A stretch of DNA of 64,000 nucleotides from the NCBI GenBank assembly GCA_038521865.1, contig JBCBKO010000004.1, positions 124,001 to 188,000 on the forward strand, in the 5' to 3' direction. This DNA comes from CALBPI01 sp038521865 (GTDB lineage Bacteria > Pseudomonadota > Gammaproteobacteria > Steroidobacterales > Woeseiaceae). Position numbers and translations under genes: made by a program. Each line of letters starts with the position of its first letter. Position 1 is the first letter of the stretch. Under the pieces are notes generated by a model that did no database searches, was not told the origin of the DNA, and saw only the letters and a list, made by a program, of their open reading frames with translations. This document shows, piece after piece, positions 25,745 to 31,647 of the stretch.

Positions 25745-25825
25745 GAATGTCTTCTATGGGTCAACAGCCGTGAGTATAGCTGACGCCGGGCTCAATTCTC
25801 GTGCCGGCCGGAGGCAGTCGCTCGG
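25745..25825 (-). repeat. Cassette element R8
   Basis: Distal arm GAATGTCTTCTATGGGTCA (25745-25763), centre GTGAGTATAGCTGACG (25770-25785, one base different from R7), proximal arm GCCGGCCGGAGGCAGTCGCT (25803-25822). The minus-strand stop at 25828 is two bases beyond. Confidence 0.75.
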
Positions 25826-25827
25826 AT

Positions 25828-26154
25828 TCAGTCTTGATCATCATCCTCAACGAGCCATGAATTATCCAACCCGCCAGTATCGATCAGATTGCGTACCACT
25901 CTCTCCATATGGAAGCGGGAGCACGTCTGAACGAATAAGTCTGGTGGAAAGGAATATCCGACAGCCAATTCATCAGCGTTCCCGTCTGCCCCGTCAACGA
26001 GATGCTTCATGTAACCGTATGACCAAACGTTAAGGGCATATCGTCGGCCCGCGACAGTCACTTCCATGTTAAAAAATTCTGCATCGCGATCCCACTCATG
26101 GTTTTCCTCGTACTCCTCAAACTCGAGCCACAATTGAAATTCTTCTGAACTCAT
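25828..26154 (-). CDS. Acidic protein of unknown function (cassette gene)
   Basis: The 108-residue protein is strongly acidic at both ends (EFEEYEENHEWDRDAEFF, then VEDDDQD). The middle has an alpha/beta look (VTVAGRRYALNVWSYGYMKHLV, YSFPPDLFVQTC). It has no signal peptide, membrane helix or catalytic motif. The composition resembles immunity proteins of polymorphic toxin systems, an inference only. The start at ATG 26154 lacks a Shine-Dalgarno; the sequence before it is CCTCCTCG. Confidence 0.6.
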   Translation of the reverse strand: MSSEEFQLWLEFEEYEENHEWDRDAEFFNMEVTVAGRRYALNVWSYGYMKHLVDGADGNADELAVGYSFPPDLFVQTCSRFHMERVVRNLIDTGGLDNSWLVEDDDQD

Positions 26155-26179
26155 CGAGGAGGATTACCAATTCGTATAG

Positions 26180-26266
26180 GACTCTATGACCGGCCGATTA
26201 AGCTGGTTGGCTGCTAGTTTACCTCAGGCCGCCGCGGTTGCTCGATTCGGCCAGAAGCGGACGCCC
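26180..26266 (-). repeat. Cassette element R9
   Basis: Distal arm GACTCTATGACCGGCCGATT (26180-26199), centre GTTTACCTCAGGCC (26217-26230), proximal arm GATTCGGCCAGAAGCGGACG (26244-26263). Further degenerate arms (TCCGCTACTGCAG and TTTCCGCTATGAC) lie at 26273-26309, before the stop at 26312. Confidence 0.65.
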
Positions 26267-26311
26267 AAAATAGTCCGCTACTGCAGATTATTCGGATTTC
26301 CGCTATGACTG

Positions 26312-26806
26312 CTAATTCTCCAGTCGGACAATAACTGTTTCCTTGCCCTCGTCGAGTCGCGAAACGACGGCACACAACCTTGTTCCGACCGCTAGATCAG
26401 AATCTATTGCTTTGTCTAAGGTCTCAGCTGGGAGGATTGCGGAGGCACCGTTTTCGAGCCTCAAAAAGAATCCGTAGGCTACGACAGACGTCACCGTCGC
26501 ACTCACTGAATCACCAACAGCTACCGAATTTTCAGGCGCCCAAGGATTTTCACCCGGATGCATGGCCCTGACAGATGCATAGAACAATTCACCAGCAGTG
26601 CTAATAACTTTGGCTTCTAGGCTGCTGCCCGCAGCACACTTGGTCCTAATGAACTCTGCGCAATCTGTGGGATTCCACACGAGTTCGAAGATACTGATGC
26701 GCCCGACGTGCTCTTTAAACCGAACGTCAATGTATCTGTCACTGGATCCCAAGACATCCACAGTAATCTCATCACCAACCATGATTGGAAATCTGTGTTC
26801 TGTCAT
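26312..26806 (-). CDS. S1-domain RNA-binding-like protein (cassette gene)
   Basis: The 164-residue protein has a C-terminal half that reads as an S1/OB fold: VAVGDSVSATVTSVVAYGFFLRLENGASAILPAETL, with the typical V-x-G-x-x-x-x-A-x-V-x-x-x-x-x-Y-G-F-F-x-R-L pattern. The N-terminal half (IMVGDEITVDVLGSSDRYIDVRF) may be a degenerate second OB fold. It could bind RNA or the ribosome. It is the only gene in the array with a clear link to a known domain apart from the WGR-like one. Confidence 0.7.
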   Translation of the reverse strand: MTEHRFPIMVGDEITVDVLGSSDRYIDVRFKEHVGRISIFELVWNPTDCAEFIRTKCAAGSSLEAKVISTAGELFYASVRAMHPGENPWAPENSVAVGDSVSATVTSVVAYGFFLRLENGASAILPAETLDKAIDSDLAVGTRLCAVVSRLDEGKETVIVRLEN

Positions 26807-26903
26807 CGGTAGAAGTCTTCGAAAAACTGATGCGGCATAAGTTCTCTAGACTGTCCGTGAGCCTCGCGTCAGGTCGGCCGTGCTTACGGCTTTCGAGGTA
26901 AAT

Positions 26904-26960
26904 GGACTTTGCGTTACAAGGATAGCAGACGATTGATCAAGGGCCATTAACGGTCATTCA
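26904..26960 (-). repeat. Cassette element R10 (degenerate)
   Basis: Centre AAGGATAGCAGACG (26918-26931) and proximal arm AAGGGCCATTAACGGTCATT (26939-26958). The distal arm is not clear. Confidence 0.5.
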
Positions 26961-27038
26961 ATTCGGTTATTCTCGCGCCTAAAAACAGCCGGCAGGTCAT
27001 ATACGCCGTCATCTCGGACGCTTAGGAAGGAGTATTGG

Positions 27039-27494
27039 ATGTTGTTCAGGGTAATGCTGTTGGTGATTTTGGTGAACGCGCTGAATTCAGGAGACTCACC
27101 AGGCGCAACAAACGACGAGTGGGAAGGTTTGTCGCTGGTTTCAGGATTTCCGTCTAATATCGAGCATAAAGACTTTCCATATAACGGCAGAGCGGTCATT
27201 GCAGTTCTGACTTCATTCCAACTAAACAATACTGACGTTCTGAGGGGAGAGCATGTATCGGACGGTCTGTCCTTTAGCGTTCAGGCGTTAAATGAGGGAG
27301 TAATTTCCAAAGACGAGAGGATATTTCTTCTCCTAGATGTCGACGATAACGACTACGAAGTGATCTACTGGGCCCCGATCACGCCGCATGTTTGCTTTCC
27401 AAAAGAGACAGTATCGGAGCAGGGAATCGAAAAAGCCTTTTACGTGGTGAATGAGCGCGACGCAGAGGTTTGCACCAACGCTTTTTGGTATTGA
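27039..27494 (+). CDS. Exported protein of unknown function (cassette gene, reverse orientation)
   Basis: The 151-residue protein has a short signal peptide (MLFRVMLLVILVNALNSG). The secreted part has aspartate-rich FLLLDVDDNDYEVIYW and two cysteines (HVCFPKE, EVCTNAFWY). AAGGAG stands 8 bases before ATG 27039. With the next gene (6-base gap) it forms a two-gene unit on the plus strand between elements R10 and R11, and looks AT-richer than the flanking chromosome. Family not recognised. Confidence 0.65.
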   Translation: MLFRVMLLVILVNALNSGDSPGATNDEWEGLSLVSGFPSNIEHKDFPYNGRAVIAVLTSFQLNNTDVLRGEHVSDGLSFSVQALNEGVISKDERIFLLLDVDDNDYEVIYWAPITPHVCFPKETVSEQGIEKAFYVVNERDAEVCTNAFWY

Positions 27495-27500
27495 CGAAGT

Positions 27501-27953
27501 ATGCGCTCTTTAAAAATGCTTTTTGGTTTGGTTGCGATGACTCTGGTTTCATCGGTGACTTACACTTTAGTCTGTTATCCACAGGAGCTGTGGCGACCTT
27601 ACTTTATTTTCGTTCTCGGGGCAGTCTCACTTTATTGCCTATTTTTTGTCGCTCCGCTAGTGGCTTTATTGGACTCGAGAAATTGGCGTTCATTCACCAC
27701 TTTTATTACTGTGCTAGCGGCTTTTACATTCACCATCTTTTTCATGTGGAACGTTAGTTCATATGGTTCTTTCACCAAATACATTTATGGTGGTGAGGTA
27801 CTCGTGCAGGACGGTGCGATCACGGCTCACGGCTACTTTAGAAGCTTCGTGGACTCTTTGATCACTGCCCTCATCGCTTCACTCGGCGGCTTGGTGTTGT
27901 GGTTGTCCGCTCTTAGAACCAGCCAGACACCAGAAAAAGACGGGGCAGCATAA
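27501..27953 (+). CDS. Small membrane protein (cassette gene, reverse orientation)
   Basis: The 150-residue protein has four hydrophobic helices (MLFGLVAMTLVSSVTYTLVCY, PYFIFVLGAVSLYCLFFVAPLVALL, SFTTFITVLAAFTFTIFFMWNV, VDSLITALIASLGGLVLWLSAL). It starts six bases after the upstream stop and is surely co-expressed with it. It could be a membrane partner of the secreted protein. Family not recognised. Confidence 0.65.
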   Translation: MRSLKMLFGLVAMTLVSSVTYTLVCYPQELWRPYFIFVLGAVSLYCLFFVAPLVALLDSRNWRSFTTFITVLAAFTFTIFFMWNVSSYGSFTKYIYGGEVLVQDGAITAHGYFRSFVDSLITALIASLGGLVLWLSALRTSQTPEKDGAA

Positions 27954-28066
27954 GTCCTCCTCGCGGCAAATGTTGATGAGACAGACTCAATCGGTGTGTC
28001 GCTCCGCTTACCGAAGATCAACCCGGCTGCGAATATAGCCTGTCCGAACGCGGATGCGCTAAATGG

Positions 28067-28163
28067 GTAAGCTTCCCCATCTGAGCGACAGCTAAGGGTC
28101 AACAGGGGTGATGATAGCAGTGATTCTGCGGGCTACAGGACCCGGCCAGAAGGAGCCGGCCAG
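28067..28163 (-). repeat. Cassette element R11 with shared 35-bp outer segment
   Basis: Outer segment 28067-28101 differs by one base from that of R4. Centre GATGATAGCAGTG (28110-28122), proximal arm GGACCCGGCCAGAAGGAGCC (28138-28157). The minus-strand TAA at 28164-28166 abuts it. A further ATAGCCTG motif upstream (28034-28041) is shared with R4 too. Confidence 0.7.
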
Positions 28164-28475
28164 TTAGCTGCCGTCGGTCTCGAAGTACTCGGAGGTATTG
28201 CCGAACGCGTACTCATGGAACTCGAAGAACTCGTTCTTAACCAAGAGCCTCTCTCCATCTTTGAACGCTACTATTGGTTCGTACTCCACGCGGTCGGATC
28301 GTATCTCGCCCTGATCGTGCAACATTCCAGAATCAAAGGCGTATTCGCCACATTTTTCACGCCGAGTTTCCGGCGGCACTTTGTATTTCTTTAGCACAGA
28401 ATCCAACAGCGAAATTAGCTGGTACTGGTACTCCGATGCGGCACTCTCATAAGAGTCGTCTTCGACGATTTGCAC
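28164..28475 (-). CDS. Small acidic protein (cassette gene)
   Basis: The 103-residue protein has an N-terminal helix (YESAASEYQYQLISLLDSVLKKYKVPPETR) followed by a beta-rich acidic part (RVEYEPIVAFKDGERLLVKNEFFEFHEYAFG). There is no signal or membrane segment. Immunity-like by size and charge only. Ends directly at element R11 and starts about 30 bases from R12, so gene plus element form a compact unit of about 400 bases. Confidence 0.6.
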   Translation of the reverse strand: MQIVEDDSYESAASEYQYQLISLLDSVLKKYKVPPETRREKCGEYAFDSGMLHDQGEIRSDRVEYEPIVAFKDGERLLVKNEFFEFHEYAFGNTSEYFETDGS

Positions 28476-28504
28476 GAAATCAGCTCCAAGAGTCGGTGAA
28501 AAGT

Positions 28505-28585
28505 GAATGACTACTGTGGTTCAGTGACCGTCATCGTAGCAGAAGAGACCCGGGAGTCGATTCACGGCCAGGAACGGACGGTGAA
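28505..28585 (-). repeat. Cassette element R12
   Basis: Distal arm GAATGACTACTGTGGTTCAG (28505-28524), centre GTCATCGTAGCAGAAGAG (28530-28547), proximal arm GATTCACGGCCAGGAACGGA (28559-28578). Its centre and proximal arm nearly match R4. Confidence 0.7.
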
Positions 28586-28610
28586 GGAATAATCCTAACT
28601 TCACGGTTGG

Positions 28611-29093
28611 CTACTCGGCACGTTCGTCGTAAATGCGCGTGTAGTTTTTGAACTCAGATCCTTTGAGGTCAGCCTCAATAACAGCTTTCGCGATGCTGAA
28701 ATCAACCACGAAGCAGCACACCTCCATCGTATCGGAGCCAACGCTTCCGCCGTCGCAATGACCAAGACCTGTCCACCCAAGCGTCTCATTCATCTTCGAT
28801 TCAAGCTTGTGCCGTTTGTCCAGATCGTCGCTATCTCCAAGACCATCGACTGCATACTCAATGAGAAGGACGCTGTGATCGTCCAGATCAATCGGCCTGT
28901 ACCCTTGCGAAACAAGGTCATCAATTTCCGATTGGATCTTGTCGGTCGCCTTCTTTGGTAGAGAAGACTTGACGGTCTTGGTTTCCCCGGTTTGCCCTAG
29001 CACGCCCCAATGCACCGTGTGAGAACCGTCATCGTTGTCCCACGTTTCCCAATAGCGAGGCGGCTTTTCGTCCATCTTGTAGAGCTTGAGCAT
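28611..29093 (-). CDS. WGR-domain-like protein (cassette gene)
   Basis: The 160-residue protein's first 45 residues (PPRYWETWDNDDGSHTVHWGVLGQTGETKTVKSS) match the W-x-x-x-x-x-G-x-x-x-x-x-W-G-x-x-G-x-x-G-x-x-x-x shape of WGR domains, which occur in PARP-like and DNA-binding contexts. The C-terminal part (TGLGHCDGGSVGSDTMEVCCFVVD) has cysteines and an aspartate-rich turn and recurs in a widespread bacterial hypothetical family, as I recall it. Function unknown. The distal arm of element R13 is about 20 bases before the ATG. Confidence 0.65.
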   Translation of the reverse strand: MLKLYKMDEKPPRYWETWDNDDGSHTVHWGVLGQTGETKTVKSSLPKKATDKIQSEIDDLVSQGYRPIDLDDHSVLLIEYAVDGLGDSDDLDKRHKLESKMNETLGWTGLGHCDGGSVGSDTMEVCCFVVDFSIAKAVIEADLKGSEFKNYTRIYDERAE

Positions 29094-29113
29094 AATGGTT
29101 TTCGCTCTACGAC

Positions 29114-29196
29114 GAGCGGCTCCTTCGGGTCAGTTGCTCCCAGTTTACCGGAATCGAATCAACTGACGCATTCCGGCAGATACCGGCCGCTCATTC
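29114..29196 (-). repeat. Cassette element R13 (right-hand end of array)
   Basis: Distal arm GAGCGGCTCCTTCGGGTCAG (29114-29133), centre CAGTTTACCGG (29141-29151), proximal arm ATTCCGGCAGATACCGGCCG (29170-29189). The 275 bases to the next gene (29197-29471) hold no gene or further element that I can see. Confidence 0.65.
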
Positions 29197-29477
29197 CACT
29201 CGTGATCGTGCCGAAGAACTCCACGAGGTCCGAATCGAAAATTCGTACTAATCGCTGTCGCCTATATTGGGGAACCTATGCGGAGAGCTCAACTACTGAC
29301 ACAGCGGATCGAACCTCGTCGATCAAAAAGCCGACAGACCGCGATCGCCGAAACAATTCTTGCGCCTAGATAGGCGTTGCGATCAATAGCCCAATCCGCC
29401 ACGCAGCGAAGCGAGACAGGGTCGCTGGAGCAATCTGAAGGCTGTTCTCATTTTTACTTTCCGTTTAGCATTTGACC

Positions 29478-29891
29478 ATGTTGTTCCCACGACTCATACG
29501 TTTGTCGGTGCTGATCGCAGCCCTTACTACGGTGATTGCTTGTGATGATAGAAGCGGTTCTCTCGAAGTGCTCGCGCAGATAGAACCAAACCTAAATGCA
29601 TCGGTCGATGCACTCGAAGTAAATGTCACGCGAGCCGCCAATGGCGACTACATCATAGATTGGCAGGCCGATAGAGAAGATGCGACGGCGATGTTGTTCG
29701 CAAACACGCAATTGACGCACAAGCTATCAGACAGCGAGGTTGTCGCAGAAAGTCAGTCACCACCGATCACTTGGACTCCGACTGACGGCTCCAGCCATTA
29801 CTACTTCAGCCTGCTTTACCGTGGCCGACTTGTGATCGTGGACGGGGCGACTGGCGAGTTAGTAGAACCGGACTACGATGTCTTGGATTGA
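29478..29891 (+). CDS. Predicted lipoprotein, unknown function
   Basis: I use ATG 29478 (MLFPRLIRLSVLIAALTTVIAC) rather than the TTG two codons earlier. The 137-residue product has a lipobox VIAC at about 22 and a beta-sandwich-like mature part (ALEVNVTRAANGDYIIDWQADRE, SSHYYFSLLYRGRLVIVDGATGE) resembling fibronectin-III-like folds. It lies between the array and the fecI-type operon. Family not recognised. Confidence 0.6.
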   Translation: MLFPRLIRLSVLIAALTTVIACDDRSGSLEVLAQIEPNLNASVDALEVNVTRAANGDYIIDWQADREDATAMLFANTQLTHKLSDSEVVAESQSPPITWTPTDGSSHYYFSLLYRGRLVIVDGATGELVEPDYDVLD

Positions 29892-29930
29892 TTGGTCTGC
29901 CCCGGCTCTCATCAAAAATTACGGTGTTTA

Positions 29931-29960
29931 GGTACCCGATTGGGTTCGTTCTCCAGTCTT
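29931..29960 (+). promoter_or_regulatory. Candidate ECF-sigma promoter upstream of the FecI-type gene
   Basis: GGTACCCGA (29931-29939), 16 bases, then GTCTT (29956-29960), 34 bases before the sigma gene ATG. The same two blocks with exactly the same spacing lie before the TonB receptor gene (31572-31601). Layout suits an autoregulated ECF -35/-10 pair. Confidence 0.6.
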
Positions 29961-29994
29961 AGAGTATTGAGTAACTGCGATTTCGTGATAGTGC

Positions 29995-30519
29995 ATGTCA
30001 GAGAATGTCGAAAAACCCTCGGTGGAAGAGCTGTTCGAGCGTCAATCGCGAGACATCGAGCGGTTCCTTCGCTTTCGGCTCAGGAACCCGGAAGATGCTC
30101 GAGATCTGTCGCAGGAGGCGTTTCTACGTCTCTTGAGACTGGACGATACAGCGTTTATTCAGCGACCCGACCAGTACTTATTACGTATTGCTGCGAATCT
30201 GGCATACGAGCATCGATTGCGGGAAAAGAAAGCGGTCAACGTTGATCTCGACGATACCGACGAACTCGCGGGCGACTCAGCTACACATCCCGACAACACC
30301 GTCGAGCGTGAGCGTCAGATTGCGCGGCTGGAAGACGCACTCGAAACGCTACCTACGAATGTGCGCAACGCACTTATCTGGCATCGCCGTGATGGACTTA
30401 CGTATCAAGAAATCGCTAAGCGGTTGGGGGTATCACCGAGCATGATCAAAAAGTACCTGCAACAAGGCGTCGCACGCTGTCGCGCGGGTATGCAGGAGGT
30501 CGCCAATGAACTCAACTAG
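29995..30519 (+). CDS. FecI-type ECF sigma factor
   Basis: The 174-residue protein has region 2 at about 12-85 (LFERQSRDIERFLRFRLRNPEDARDLSQEAFLRLLRL, typical FecI DLxQExFLRL) and region 4 at about 112-168 (ALETLPTNVRNALIWHRRDGLTYQEIAKRLGVSPSMIKKYLQQGVARCR). The gene overlaps a fecR homologue, and a TonB receptor with a STN signalling domain follows. In this arrangement the receptor, on binding its substrate, signals through FecR to release the sigma factor, which then transcribes the receptor gene. Confidence 0.9.
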   Translation: MSENVEKPSVEELFERQSRDIERFLRFRLRNPEDARDLSQEAFLRLLRLDDTAFIQRPDQYLLRIAANLAYEHRLREKKAVNVDLDDTDELAGDSATHPDNTVERERQIARLEDALETLPTNVRNALIWHRRDGLTYQEIAKRLGVSPSMIKKYLQQGVARCRAGMQEVANELN

Positions 30520-31522
30520 GATGAACCCAGCAACTGAAGTAGCCGGGGAGTGGGTCATCGAGGTCCAGGCGGGACCGCTCAACGAGCAACAAGCGCGGCG
30601 TTTCGCTAGCTGGCTTCGTGAATCTCCAACAAACGTGCATGAATTTCTCGAATGCCTTGCCGTGTGGGAATCGCTCGGAGGGGTGAGCATTGACCTAGAT
30701 ACTTCAGTTTCCGAATTGATAGAGAACGTCGTTTCGTTGCCCACTGAATCGTTCGTCCAACCGAAAACACCGACTAAGCGCGCGAGATGGGTGCAGGGTG
30801 TGCTGGCTGCGTCTGCGCTGATTGCCGTTGGTCTCACGGCTACGATTTTGATGTCATCGCCTGCTGAGCCAGAGCGATTGGAGACTACAATTGGCGAGCA
30901 ACGCTCGATCACGCTTGCCGATGGATCACTGCTCACGCTCAACACCCAGTCGGCTGCCGAAGTTCTAATAGATAACGAAACTCGAGCTGTCGATCTGATT
31001 CAAGGCGAAGCATTATTCGACGTTCAGAGGGACCCAGAGCGGCCGTTTACGGTCACCGTCGGGGACACCCTGATTACAGTCGTCGGTACGCAGTTCAATG
31101 TTCGTCGGGAGACTGATGCGGTTATCGTCACCGTGGTCGAGGGCCAGGTCCGGGTCAATTCGACAGTCTCTTCAACCACGCCGACAGACAGTTCGCCTGC
31201 TTTGTTGGCGCGTGGACAACGGGCCAGCGTGTCAGCGGGTGTGGTTGCTTCAATCGAACAGACCGATAACCTGCAAGATACCACGGCGTGGACAGAGCGC
31301 AGACTGGTGTTTAGGAATGACACGCTCTCGGACGTTGTGCGAGAGTTCAATCGATACAATCAAGAGGCGTTCGAACTCGCTGGGCCTACAATCTCCGGTG
31401 AGCGTGTGTCCGGCGTCTTCAAATCGAGCGATATCCAATCGTTGATCGCGGTAATTGAAGTGTCGTTCGATGTGGAGATTGAACGTCTGCCGTCTGGCAC
31501 CGTGATTATTCGGGAGCGTTGA
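30506..31522 (+). CDS. FecR-type transmembrane anti-sigma factor
   Basis: The 338-residue protein starts at ATG 30506, overlapping the sigma gene by 14 bases. It has an N-terminal DUF4880-like anti-sigma domain (AGEWVIEVQAGPLNEQQARRFASWLRESPTNVHEFL), one transmembrane helix (GVLAASALIAVGLTATILM, about 96-114), a FecR periplasmic domain (TTIGEQRSITLADGSLLTLNTQSAAEV, GEALFDVQRDPERPFTVTVGD) and a C-terminal secretin/STN-like end (LSDVVREFNRYNQ). All parts look complete. It would hold the sigma factor inactive until contacted by the receptor's STN domain. Confidence 0.9.
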   Translation: MNSTRMNPATEVAGEWVIEVQAGPLNEQQARRFASWLRESPTNVHEFLECLAVWESLGGVSIDLDTSVSELIENVVSLPTESFVQPKTPTKRARWVQGVLAASALIAVGLTATILMSSPAEPERLETTIGEQRSITLADGSLLTLNTQSAAEVLIDNETRAVDLIQGEALFDVQRDPERPFTVTVGDTLITVVGTQFNVRRETDAVIVTVVEGQVRVNSTVSSTTPTDSSPALLARGQRASVSAGVVASIEQTDNLQDTTAWTERRLVFRNDTLSDVVREFNRYNQEAFELAGPTISGERVSGVFKSSDIQSLIAVIEVSFDVEIERLPSGTVIIRER

Positions 31523-31571
31523 TGCCCACTCCGCGATGTAACAAAACCTTAATCTAAATCATCGTCTTTTC

Positions 31572-31601
31572 GGTACCCGAGTCTCGCTCTAATACTGTCT
31601 T
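31572..31601 (+). promoter_or_regulatory. Candidate ECF-sigma promoter upstream of the TonB receptor
   Basis: GGTACCCGA (31572-31580), 16 bases, GTCTT (31597-31601), 46 bases before the receptor ATG. Both blocks and the spacing match the site upstream of the sigma gene; the spacer sequences differ, so this is not a larger duplication. Confidence 0.65.
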
Positions 31602-31647
31602 GGTGGTTAGACGCGGCGAAACCGCACGCACCACTGAAGGACAGAAC

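Larger units (their letters stand above)
21600..29200. other. Cassette-like array of small genes separated by related inverted-repeat elements
   Basis: Ten minus-strand genes and three plus-strand genes, mostly 70-240 codons, are punctuated by at least twelve copies of one element. Read on the minus strand, each copy is a proximal arm near GWCCGCTNCTGGCCGAGTCC, a centre (CTGAGGTAAACTGG class or GCTAT(C/A)(A/C)TCAC class), and a distal arm near TGACCCWTAGSNGWCATTC that is an imperfect inverted copy of the proximal arm. The proximal arm follows minus-strand stop codons by 0-45 bases and twice contains the stop. No integrase gene and no conserved GTTRRRY/RYYYAAC attC core was seen. Interpretation as a cassette array is inference from layout. 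Confidence 0.6.

Noticed and set aside
21600..29200. CRISPR array
   Set aside because: Spacing is irregular, whole genes lie between copies, and the repeats are imperfect inverted pairs rather than short direct repeats with uniform spacers.
21600..29200. Classical integron attC sites
   Set aside because: I looked for RYYYAAC...GTTRRRY at element ends; isolated GTTA-like words occur but not at a fixed place in the copies, and no intI-like gene is present. The layout is similar but the core is not.
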